From positions 210,468 to 274,467 of the forward strand of contig JADCRB010000045.1 in the NCBI GenBank assembly GCA_021464245.1: a stretch of DNA of 64,000 bases. The letters run 5' to 3'. Of the stretch, positions 35,393 through 46,470 are shown one piece after another (the first letter of the stretch is position 1; each line of letters starts with the position of its first letter). The position numbers were made by a program, and so were the translations under genes. The notes beneath the pieces were generated by a model, which saw only the letters and a program-made list of their open reading frames with translations, made no database searches and was not told where the DNA came from. The DNA comes from Carallia brachiata. Lineage: Eukaryota > Streptophyta > Magnoliopsida > Malpighiales > Rhizophoraceae.

Positions 35393-35850
35393 CTGAATTG
35401 TCTCCTCATCTTTGGCATACAAATGTAATGGCCCCGCATTTCTTCACCTTCCAATAGCCTTGAATTGACGATCGGAGTATGAAAGGTTTGAACCTAAACC
35501 AGACGGTCTCGTACGAGCATTGAGTTAGGCGTGGACAATCCTCAGCTGTCATCTCATACAGCCTGCAAGCAAACAGCATTACGACTGGCTCTGTAGGGAT
35601 TCTCAAGTTTGCCACCGCACAGATCTCATCTAGAACAAAAGTGAAATCGCTGCTGTCATCACGATCGTCTCCAAGATGGCAGTTGGATTGGAGGTGTGTT
35701 TCAACAAGAAATTTTCAATCGACAACAAGGCATATAATAAATCCCAAGTAGCCATCGTTGTTGAGCCAATTTGAGGGAAGCGAAACTCTGACAGTGTCTC
35801 CCCTGCTTTGATTCATGCACCACTCGGCCGCAGCCACTGTACCGCAAAAA
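35393..35850 (-). pseudogene. Orphan TNL C-terminal exon (C-JID) relic
   Basis: Minus-strand pieces EWCMNQSRGDTVRVSLPSNW, GYLGFIICLVV, VVMLFACRLYEMTAEDCPRL and TQCSYETVWFRFKP match in order the last exon of the intact TNL at 52,031. They are the C-terminal jelly-roll (C-JID) domain that follows the LRRs in TNL receptors. The frame is broken between the two halves (around 35,615-35,715). No LRR, NB-ARC or TIR exon lies immediately upstream; the next TNL sequence is the pseudogene 2.7 kb away. It is the leftmost remnant of the cluster. Confidence 0.8.
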
Positions 35851-35879
35851 TAAGAATCATGATGTAATATAAGTAGTGA

Positions 35880-37770
35880 TAAAATCCACCAAAAGAGAAC
35901 CAAGCTGGATTTATTTGGTGTGATCAGCTTCATTTGTCAATGCAACCACTGTACTAACCGCATGTCAACCTTACATTATGCACAGTCAAAATATCATGGA
36001 AACCAAGTTCTGCAACCCATTGTCTTTGCCGATCATGTCTTGATACACAACTGAAAAGTCCCGCTCGGTCGAACACCGTATATTTGAAAGCTTCAAGAGG
36101 GAAACCCTGGATTCAATCAATAAGCATTTAAACATAAGATTCTATTAAAAAATTTGATATAAGGCAACCCAATCCATTTATTTGACTCACTCAAGACCTA
36201 AGTCCCAAGCAAATGAAGATTGGCATGTACGTCTCCAGCAAATGAAATGCAATAGTACTGAGTTGGACGTTCAATAATATTGAACTAAATCAGTAATGAA
36301 CAAACAATCTTGCCTAGAGATAGTTTAGTCTACTTATTTTATTAAGCCAAGCCTCCAGTTGGCTTCCATTGAATTATTGCCTTCAAACTGGGCGACCAAA
36401 TTGCAAAAATGTTAGCAGAATTATTGATAAAAAAAGGAACACGAGAGCTGAATGCAGGTAAAGAGACCGTTTGAAACATGAAATAGCAAAGTAAAGAACT
36501 AATAGCTATATGTACAAAGACAAGGACTGATGCTGTAAGATACTGACAGCAAAGTGTAGAGTGAGGTCAGCAATTGACCAGAAAATAGAAACACCAGCCT
36601 GCCTGTGCACGTTGGAGGTCTTGCATGCACACTCATGCAACCACTTGTATGGAAGAATGCTACACAATATTTGGGCGTTAAAACTAAAGCTAATGATGGG
36701 GCATACCTGCAAGTCTACGACATGATGCAAAGGTCACAAGGCCTGGTGGCAGCATTCCTAGCCTAGAAGTTTTTGGATGTTCTCTGCATTTCATTTTTCT
36801 TCTTTAGGCCCACTTGAATGTCATTTCTGTCGAGAAATTTCAAATTGATTGCTAATTATGAATCATATTCTCCAACTAAGATCCAAACCACTAAGCATTA
36901 TCATAAGAAATGTCTATTCTTTCAGAGACCTCCCAAGAAAAGACAAAGGAATCAACGGATTGTGGCAGAAATCAAGAGATGAGCTGAGAACATGTAAGAA
37001 AAGAACAAAAAACAAAGATACAAGAGAGAATAAAATGGCCCGAATTGTTCCAACAATTTAGAAAGTGTAAGCTAACAAACAGCAACAACATTCAATGGAC
37101 TTACTAAAACTCATTTGAAACATTATTTTTACACTCTTTTGGTTGATTTTCTAACTTCCAGTTTCTCTTGAAGCCTAAATCAGTTTACAATACACAAACA
37201 ACATGTTTTCCCAAGCTAACCCAACTTATAGATAAAAAAAAGGGCTTTGGTTCATCCCAACACAAAAATCACCTGCCTTTCTCTAAAACTCTCTGTGCAC
37301 TTAACTCTTATCTAACATGAGCATTCACAAGACAAAAAATTTGTGGTCCATATAGTTAGAGAACAAAATGTAATGCCTGGCATTCACAACAAACAATCAA
37401 CGAAAGCAATTGGGTGTACCTCATGGAGTATTGAGGATTGATCTGCAACAGGCGGCAAGATTCACAAGCTTCGAGCCACATCACTAACATGCGTTGGGAT
37501 CTTTCCTCGGTATATCAATGAGCAAAGGATGATCCTAAATTATAACATTGCCGCTGAATCAAAAATTTGTCTGCCAAAGAGTGCAAAGCACCTAATTCTA
37601 ATATTTGGCATCAAAACAGACAGTCAATAAAAGCATTTGGACGTAACCTTATACATCTTTCAGAATCAATCTGCAACATGAAGCAAGATTCACAAATCCA
37701 TGCCTCAATCACTCGTGTCTTGGCAAACATCAACTATACATCTTTTTTTTTCAGTTGAATCTCACTTAAA
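35880..37770. repeat. Repeat block A2 (TNL-downstream repeat)
   Basis: This block aligns in the same order with 46,383-48,690 and in part with 57,240-57,540 and 58,300-59,790. Anchors include ACCAAGTTCTGCAACCCATT, CCTGTGCACGTTGGAGGTCT, GTCTATTCTTTCAGAGACCT and GAGTATTGAGGATTGAT. No conserved reading frame exists between copies. Confidence 0.7.
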
Positions 37771-38206
37771 ATGTTTATTTTCTCTAACATATACAATTGA
37801 GTTAACTTGATTTAATTTTTTTAGGTGTTTCCATAAACAAACAGAAATACAAAAAAGAAATAAATAAAGAAAATGTTCAAAAGAATATACATCTGCAGTA
37901 ACACAACAATGGGAGAAAAAGGAAAAAGGAAAACCTGCTGCGATGGGATAGAAATTGATGCCAATTTTGCTGCCTCAGATTATTTTCCCAGTTAGGGAAC
38001 CAGTCCCAACATAGCACAACCTTTCCGTGTCATTTTATAGGTGGCAGCGCCGCTGATGGCGTTTTCTATGGTGTCCTGTGTTTTGGGTGTGCGACACAAA
38101 CGAGTACTGTTCCGTATATTGGACTCAAACTCAAAAAAGCTAATTTGCCAAAGATGATATTCAAAAGGAAAAAAAAAAAAAGGAAAAAATTCTGTAAAAG
38201 TAAAAC

Positions 38207-38326
38207 CTTTTTAATGGCAAGTCTTTGCAATTTGGGGAGTTCTTCCAGCAATCGAGCCTTTGTTCTTCGAACCTCCGCGTTCATAGCAACCGCGGCAGCC
38301 CTATTCTTCTCGGTTGCCGCGGACTC
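38207..38326 (-). pseudogene. Isolated complete exon of a SYP7-type Qc-SNARE (SYP71-like)
   Basis: Forty codons between an acceptor (AAATAG) and a donor (AAG|GTTTTAC) read ESAATEKNRAAAVAMNAEVR then RTKARLLEELPKLQRLAIKK. This closely matches my memory of the internal SYP71/72/73 segment VAMNAEIRRTKARLLEE...KLQRLA. The family are plant ER and plasma-membrane Qc-SNAREs. The exon is phase 0 on both sides and fully open. No other SYP7 exon is visible nearby. It lies on the TNL strand, downstream of the C-JID exon of the TNL pseudogene. The sequence between (38,350-38,500) is pyrimidine-rich like an intron or leader. Origin by gene capture or a nearby retroposed or duplicated SYP7 gene is inferred. 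Confidence 0.8.
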
Positions 38327-38360
38327 CTATTTCGAAGTCAATTCGAAGAAAATCAAACAA

Positions 38361-41300
38361 TTAAAACAAGGAATGACCCAAAACCAAAATATAAGAAAAA
38401 AAGACAGTGAAATAACAGAGTAAAAGGGGTGGTGTGAAAGAAGGGATGATGAGATTGGGGAAATGGAGGGAGGGCTGCGTGTGTGTGTGTTTGGAAAATG
38501 GCAGTGGAAGGCTAAGCTGAATCTTACTCCTCATCTTCTGCTTACATATTGGAATGGCCCCACATTCCTTCATCTTCCACTCGAGTCCTTCTAGGTCTGG
38601 CAAAGGTTTGAAGTTAAACAAGACGGCGTCGTACGAGCACTGGGTGAGGTGTGGACATTTCTCAGCCATTATGTCATACAGGCTGCAAGCAAACAGCATT
38701 ACGACGTGCTCTGTACTGATTCGATTGTCAATCAGCCAGTAATTACTGCGCAGATCAAAAGTGAAATCACTGCCGTCATCACAATCGTCTCCAAAATGGC
38801 AGTTGCATTGGAGCTCTACTTCGTAAAGAAAATCAAACTCAACAACAAGGCATATAATAAATCCCAAGTAGGGATCGTTGCTGAGCCAATTTGAGGGAAG
38901 TGGAACTCTGACAGTGTCTCCCCTGCTTTGATTCCCGCACCACTCTGGAATTCTGCCTCCCTGATACAGACTGAAAGACTCGACCCACCCACTGTACCAC
39001 AAAAACAAAACAATCATAGACATCATATCAGCAAGTGAATAAACAAGAAAATAGAGAGAGAGAGAGAGTGAGCCGGAGACCTTTTCATCATTAGAGTGTA
39101 TCACTTCCTTAATTGAAAAATTAATCTCCAAATGGGAGATGGGGTCTCTAACGTTTTCATGCACTTTGAAGCACCCGGATAAGTCGACTTCGCGGAGAGG
39201 AGATCGCCTATCAGACAGTAGTAAATTAAGGGAAGATATGTCTTCTAATGATGTGCAACCTCTCGCTTCTAGTTCAAGTAGGCTCACTGGAAGCTCTGGC
39301 AGAGATCGAAGCCTGACACAATCGGCTATCGAAAGAGATTCAAGTTGCGTAAGCTGTTTGAAGCTTTCAGGGATACTCTCAAAGTCGTTCTCATTTAAAA
39401 ATAATTTTTTTAAAGTAGATAAACACTTGAGGTCAGCAGGTAATTGCCGGAGATTGCATGATGTTAACTGGAGAACGGTTAAGCAAGACATCCCCAACAA
39501 CGAAGTTAATGAAGCAATATTTGCGCAACCATCCATTCGCAACCATAGTAGCCCTGTTAGATTGTCCACAGAGGATGGTAGATTTTCTATGGATGTCGAG
39601 CCCAAATCCAGTATCGTTAGACTATTCATGCTCTCCAAGATTTCCGGAAATAGCTTCAGTTTAAAACAATATTTCAGGTAGAGAAGCTTAAGACGTTTTA
39701 ACTTGCAAATGTTGGTTGGGAGGCTCGCAAGCTCTTTGCACGACGCTAAGTCCAATTTGACCAGTTGATCAAGCTTCTCAATGGAGGAAGGCACTTCTTT
39801 TATCGCAGTCTCACGTAAGTATAGATACTTTATGTTCTTTGAGACATCTGGAAACATCTCGAGTCTTCCGCAATAAGAGAGGTCAAGAGTATCAAGACAT
39901 TCCATATCAATGTTATTCGGAAGACTCGTAATATTGTTGCAGCCGTTTAACCTTAGGCACGTGACCATACTGAATTGGCTTAAGCACAAGGAATGCTTAA
40001 CTATACTCTTAGACTGCATGTAGTGAAAGAAAATTAGGTGTTAGTGATTTGTAAATCAAAGAGAGCCTTTTGGTCAATTGGAAAAGAGCATTAATATAAA
40101 TAATTTGTACCTCAGCTTCTTTACAAAGTCCTTTAATGTTGCTATGAGGTAACTCAATCCACTGGAGATTCTCGGGACAAAAATCTGTCGGCAAATACTC
40201 CAATGGATATCCATACCAGTAGATAAACCTCAGCTCATTAGGAAGATAATCAAGACTTGCAGAAAGGTGCACTTTGCATTCTTTTTTTATCCACTTGTTT
40301 GCATCCTCTGAATTGTATATTTTTAGAAATTTCAAGTTCGACATATTTTCAAAGGCTTTAGGATTCAAGTGGATCTCTTTTCTTAACTTACTCATATTGA
40401 GGAATATGCCTTCAACTTTTCTTGTTCCCTGGAAAATAAGAAAAAAGGCGACAATGAGTAAGCATGAAAAGTGAAATGGAATTTCCATATTAAGAGCATC
40501 GTACCATGTCTTTCATGAATACTTGATATATATCTTCTGAATCCCATAGTCTGCTACGTTCACCAGGCTCCTTCGATTCCTCACGTACAATTTCCCTACC
40601 CATTCCTTGTAGTAGATCATGCATTTCTAGTACCCCTCTGGTGCTTATGAGGGACTTGTCAACGAGATTCCGTATTCCAATCTCCGTAGAAAAACCACAA
40701 CTATTTAGTATTTGTATCACAGTATCTCTATTCTCACCTTTAAAGAAACATGCAATGTGAAGAAAGATTTCCTTCTCCTCCCTATCTAGGCTTTCGTAAC
40801 TAATTTTCAATACCTTTTGAATCTTACTCATGGGCACCCTATTCAATTTATTCGCAGCACTTTCCCACTCATTTTTGTCCTTGCCAAATAAACAGGAGCC
40901 CAAAACTTTAAGAGCCAAAGGATTGCCCTTGCAATATCTAACAACCAAATCTGACAAGGGCTTGCGATCTTCTAGGGGATAATTTTGCTTGAAGGCATAT
41001 TGACTAAAAAGTTGAAGAGCTGCATCATCACACAATGCCTTAACCTCGTATATAATCAGCCTGCTTTCAAAAGCTTGTTTATTTCTACTTGTTACGATGA
41101 TCCTACTTCCTGAACAAACCAACAAGGATTTCCAACAAATCTTCTAATTGTTGCAAATCATCAACATCATCAAGAACAACTAATATTTGTTTGCGAGAAG
41201 TTGCTAATTAACGATGGTTAGATTGATGCGGGGTATAATTCTAATATGACTATCCCCAATGCTGCGAAACGAGCTCCTTAACAATTCATTCATGCCACTT

Positions 41301-42397
41301 TTTTTAGATTCTTCCCTAACATTTTTAAGAAAGCAGCAACGTTCAAACTGACATGAAATCTGGTTAAAAATAGTTTCAGCAATAGTTGTTTTGCCTATAC
41401 CGCCCATGCCCCAAATCCCTAAAATTTGAACGTCTTGGGACCCACTAGTCAGTACGCTTTTGATAAGCTCAAGGCTTGAACTTATTCCCACTAGGTGCTC
41501 CGAGCGTGTAGGCAAAGGCAATGCTTGATTCAATTTCTCCAAAACATCTCTAACAATTTGGTCAATAAGTTTACGCTCTGACCTGCCATAAATAAGTCAA
41601 AGTTTTATGCAATGCACATTGTTGCTACAACATACTTATAGGCATTACTTGATGTCTCTTTTGGGTGTTCTATATGTTTTAGTTGCAAATTAATTACTTT
41701 TTGTAGCAATTCTGCAATAATTTAGGAAATTTTGAGCCGTAAGAATGTCATCAACGTTATCAATTGTTAAAATTCGAAAGGGGCAAGCACGGATTCCAAT
41801 TCTATGAACTAGCTAGGTGGGTTTGAAGCCTATAATTAACAGAAACTTGAACACTGTAAAGTTACCTGAAGACATTGGAATCCCACCCGGATAGATTGGC
41901 AGCTCCGGTCAACGCAGCCTTCCACTTGGGGAACTTGACGGAGTTGATCTGGAAATTTCTCTTGCGTTTACGATCAAACATGAAGGTCCCAGTCTGTTTC
42001 CTGACATGGGATGGATCACATTATAAAAAACGGGAATAACAATCAGTCCGCAGGTTTCGCAGCATTCCATGATCTTGACGAGTTCGTCTAAGCACCAGGA
42101 AGAAGATGCAAGTCTTAGAGAAAACGACAACGCAACCTTTGATTCTTCGATTGCTTGCAAAAGGGCCGGAGCGATCTCGTCTCCTTTTCGAAGCTGGTAG
42201 TCTATGAAGGTCTCAAGACCTTTTTCAGACAAGGCAGCATGGAGATGGCTGATGAAATTGTGGCGAGTGTCTTCACCCCTAAAGCTCAAGAAGACGTCAT
42301 GCTTCCATTGATGCTGATTGTGGTTGCGGGTGGCGGGACAACCAGAGGGAGAGGAAGAAGAAGAAGAGGAAGAAGAAGAAGAAAAAACCAAACCCAT
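38361..42397 (-). pseudogene. TIR-NBS-LRR receptor pseudogene (TNL-1)
   Basis: Same five-exon layout as the intact TNL at 52,031: TIR 42,397-41,866, NB-ARC 41,582-40,505, first LRR 40,428-40,111, main LRR 40,013-39,081, C-JID from about 38,991. The start reads MGLVFSSSS. TIR: HDVFLSFRGEDTRHNF is good, but three single-base losses scramble the segment before WCLDEL (about 42,105-42,131), and another loss near 42,012 shifts the frame to a stop at 41,909. NB-ARC: the P-loop GIWGMGGIGKTTIA is intact, but deletions and stops at 41,100-41,250 destroy RNBS-A to kinase 2. GNPLALKVLG and MHDLLQGMGREIV survive. The C-JID acceptor side lacks two bases, breaking the spliced frame. A continuous 552-codon ORF (40,019-38,361) nevertheless covers LRR, intron 4 and C-JID. 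It cannot make a full receptor; a truncated LRR product is conceivable. Confidence 0.88.
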
Positions 42398-42479
42398 CGG
42401 ATAATTGAAGATGGAAGAATTGAAGAGATTCTTAGCTCTTTTAAGTTCAGAGAGAACAGACAACTATGGCAAAAGATAT

Positions 42480-43570
42480 AAACTGATCAGCAATTTATAT
42501 TTTTTTTTGGTCTAAATCTCGGTATCCGTATCTCTAGTAGGCGACGATTTGATCAGCAATTTATCAGAGAGCCCATTGACTCACGGTCAACCTTTTTCTT
42601 CTTTTCTTCTTTTTTTTCTTTTTCCCCATAAGTCTATGACAATCATACGAAGAAATTGTACTGATAACTGCCGTATTCGTGCGGAATACGCGTTAGACAC
42701 AATGGACCCGACACGGTAAAACGTGTCCGTGGGGAAACAATTAAGTTAAGAATACAGTGATTACGAATCCAATTTTTTGACGTGCTATATCTTAAATTTG
42801 AATTTGGTCACTTGTATAGGAAATTTTTATTCTCTTGTTAATAAATAACATGTAATTATTATTGTGGATTAGGCTCTTTAAACTTGGGAAGAAGACATCT
42901 CTTTTATTTCTAAATTTTTATGAACTAAAAAAAAATATAATGTTGACATATCTGGATACTCTAAGTGAATATTTAGAATATATTTAAGAGACACGTTTTT
43001 AAAAAATAAAAATAAAAAAAAATTGAAAGATTAAGGATTGCCCTGTCGGCCGTGGCGGACATGTATTTTTTTTATATATTTTTTGAAGGGATAATGATAA
43101 ATATTTTAAAAATTGTGTAGTAAAATATTTCAATTTTTTTATTTAACAGTATTTAATATGTTGATCAATTTTTTTTTCATAATAATAAGAACTAAGATGT
43201 TTTATGATATAGATTTTGTGATATAATTATTATTTATTTTAAATAATAATAAATATTTTAAAAATCGTTATAAAATATCTCAAATGAGAGAAAATATATG
43301 ATTTTTTTAATGTTATATACTGTATACATTATAAAATTTATTTTTTTAATTTTAACAAGAAAAATTAAATTTAATTAAAATTTACGTTGCACATATAATG
43401 TGTATTATATTATAAACAATAATATCCTTAGATTTGTGTGTATATAAGCATAAGTGTGTTTGTATATCTATAAAGTCATGTTGATGCTCTATTCATGTCT
43501 TAATTTTTTCAAGATTAATGTGTTTGGACCGTGTCTATCATGTCCGTGTCCATGCTCTCTAAAAAAATAT
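42480..43570. repeat. TNL-1 upstream region with CGTGTCC-rich repeat
   Basis: AT-rich DNA follows the TNL-1 start. Words GACACGGTAAAACGTGTCCG near 42,709 and GACCGTGTCTATCATGTCCG near 43,529 bracket about 840 bases without an ORF and suggest an old transposon. Related but diverged words occur at 56,570-56,760. Two partial copies of a TAAATATTTTAAAAAT unit lie at 43,098 and 43,250. Confidence 0.35.
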
Positions 43571-43739
43571 TATTATTTTCTATAAATTTAGAGAATTTTT
43601 TGGTAAGAAAATTAAAAAATTAAAAAAATAATATTTTCTAACATATAAAATCACATGTTAATTTATTTCTAATTCTCTTTCAACTCATTTTCTTTGTACG
43701 CAAAACTGCGCTCTTCATAAAATTCTTTTGGGAGCCTAC

Positions 43740-46470
43740 ATACGACTTTTTATGTCAGCCAATTTTGTCTCGTCCAAAAAATTTTTTTTTGAGAGATTAT
43801 CCTTGTGTAATGTTTATTTAAAAAGAAATTTGAATCACACCAATTTGCAAAATTATATATACCTTTTGGTGGTAGTAAATGCTGTAATCTGTGTTTATCA
43901 ATACTTCAATTGACAGAAGACGCTACATCTTTTACAGCGAATTTGCATCATAACTTACATTTTACAACTAAATGAAGATAAGATTCAGGGGACAAAATAT
44001 GACCAACACACACTTGCATGAACTCGTGCATTCTACTTCATACCGATACCAATTTTTTCTACTTACGATAAGACAGACCCAAATTTTATAAAAAGTTTTT
44101 ACTTGGTCTCACCCACCTTATTATTATCATGATTTATACACCGCATTCAAGTTTTTACTTCCATTGATGCTGATTGTGGTTGCGGATAGTAGGACAAGCA
44201 GAGGGAGAAGAAGAAGAAGAAGAAGCCAATGCCATCGGATGATTATTATAACTTATAATTAAGAGGAAGGTGCGTGCAGATGGAAGAATTGAAAGACTCT
44301 TCACCTCTTTTGAGTTCTGAGAGATTGACAACTATAGCACTAAGAAATTACCTGAACAGCAATTTATCAGAAAGCGCATTGACTCACGGTCAACCCTTTT
44401 CCCCCCTTTTTTTTTAATTGACAATCATGCGAAATTTTCATCGAATTATTCTGCCAGCCTGGAAACCACTCGACTTTTGTCCCAACCAATTTTGACAATT
44501 GCGGAAGAAATTAAGAGATTGGCCTTGTTTAATATTTTATTTAAGTAGAAATTTGCATCATACGAAGTTTGCAAAATTATTGTAAAAAATTATTTAGTAG
44601 GATTTTTTAAAATATGAATAAAAATAGGATCAAAACTCCTTGTACCATTAAATTAATTGAAATTAAAAATATATATAAATTATTGAATATTATTAAATAA
44701 ATTATGTAATTATTTTAAATCTACTTAAAATAAGACTGTATGATAGAACTGAGTATCATATGTTTTAGATTGGTTGTCAATGATGTGATCTTTCTTTAAT
44801 AACACTTCAAATTCATAGAAATTCATAGAAATTACTACATATTTTATCAGTAAGTTGCATCATAGCTTACATAATATTACAATTGAAATTAACATAAGAT
44901 TAAAGGAATAAAATATGACCAAGACTGGAAGCCACTTGCATGACTCGTGTATTCCTACTTGTCTGATGCCAGACAGCCCCAAATTTTATAAACCAAGTTT
45001 GTCACTTGCTCCCACCGACTTTATTATCATAATTTATACGTCGTATTCATGTGACGTTTCCAACATGATAAGATCCACCAACAGGGAACCAGGCTGGACT
45101 TACTTGGTGTGGTTAACTTCATTTGCCGATGAGACACCCTGATTTCTGCACCACACTGGTGTCGTCCAGCCAATTTTTTTGTCGCCTATCAGCCTTGCAT
45201 AATGGTTATTTAAACATTATCAACTCTCAATTTAGAAAATTGTTTTATTTAGAAAGAGTTATCTAATAAATAAAAGTTTGATTTGGTTGCATATTATTCT
45301 AAAAGGTTATCCGACATGTTTACAAAAATTATATCAATTTTTGTAAAAGTTAGAGTTCACATTTACTGTATGCAAGCCTTTTGTCTTTCATTTTATCTAT
45401 TTTAATTTAAGTTTTCCTGGATGAAAAAAGAAAAATTATTTCTTAATATTATGAGTTTATAAGACGTTAAAGTACTTTACAAAAATATTTTTATATAAGT
45501 TTTATTAATATTATGTTATCAGTTTCGGAGTCATTAACGATTAGCTACTTTTTCTTAAAAGTGTCTAAAAATATTATTACAATTTAAATCAATTAAAAAT
45601 AGAGATAACATCTATCTAAAAAGGAATGACGAAAAAAAACTCATTTCTTTTTCGTATAGAGGAAATAACTAATTATTAAAAAGAGAACTGATGAGAGAGA
45701 GAAGATGAGAGTTCAAAAAATATCTTCAATTAATAGAAGACATACACTTTCAAAATCATTAGTTAGCCAATGAGACACGATGATTTCTAAATCACATTCA
45801 TGTCAGCAAATTTTGTCACGCTCATACTAAATTACGATATCAGCATTCTGTAATGGTTATTTAACATATTTATATACCACATACAAATTTGTAAAATTAT
45901 TAGTGTCTCAACGTACCTTTGGGTAGAGGTGTGTGTGACGTAGAACTGTGGGTAGACTCTGAAATGGGCTTTTGAAAATTATTTAGTCTATTTAAACTAA
46001 TATAACTCAATTTGCTTTACTAGGATTCATCTTGCTTTATCGATTTAGAAAATTGTTTTCTAAACTATGCAAAATCATCATATACCTTTGATTTGGTAGT
46101 AAGTAATCTGCCTTTAACAGCACTTCAATTCATAGAAAATACCATGTCTTTTACAACGAAGTTGCATCATAACTTATATTTCACAATTAATATTTAAGAT
46201 GAGATTGAGGGGACAAAAAATGACCAACAAAGAAAGCCACTGGCATGAATTCGTGCAATTCTGTTTCATACCAATGCCAGTTTTTTCCACGCAAGATGAG
46301 ATAGCCCCGAAGTTTATATACCAAGCTTTTACTTGGTCTCACCCACTTCATTATCATAATTTATACACCGCATTCATGTGACGTTTCAAACACGATATAA
46401 GATCCACCAAAAGAGAACCAAGCAGGATTTACTTGGTGTGATCAACTTCATTTGCCAATCCAACCACTGT
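43740..46470. repeat. Tandem array of a diverged 0.7-1.3 kb unit
   Basis: At least three units (roughly 43,740-44,160, 44,480-45,160 and 45,770-46,470) share, in order, GTCAGCCAATTTTGTC, TTTGCAAAATTAT, TTGCATCATAACTTACAT, GGACAAAATATGACCAA and CTTGGTCTCACCCAC-like words. A fourth, SINE-interrupted copy of part of it lies at 51,395-51,960. No coding sequence apart from the TIR scar at 44,158-44,235. Confidence 0.6.
44158..44235 (-). pseudogene. TIR exon scar: first 26 codons of a deleted TNL
   Basis: On the minus strand an open start reads MALASSSSSSPSACPTIRNH NQHQWK and stops matching exactly before HDVFLSF, where the sequence passes into the downstream repeat (GCATTCAAG...). The region upstream (44,235-44,400) matches the TNL upstream region at 56,025-56,190. 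The whole receptor body therefore appears deleted, leaving its 5' end joined to its 3' flank. Confidence 0.8.

Noticed and set aside
39139..39681. 180-codon plus-strand ORF
   Set aside because: Antisense shadow of the TNL-1 LRR exon; its periodic pattern comes from the LRR codons on the other strand.
42155..42481. 108-codon plus-strand ORF over the TNL-1 TIR exon (and a like one at 55,795-56,052)
   Set aside because: Antisense shadow of the conserved TIR exon; the Arg-rich end is the reverse of the serine codon tract.
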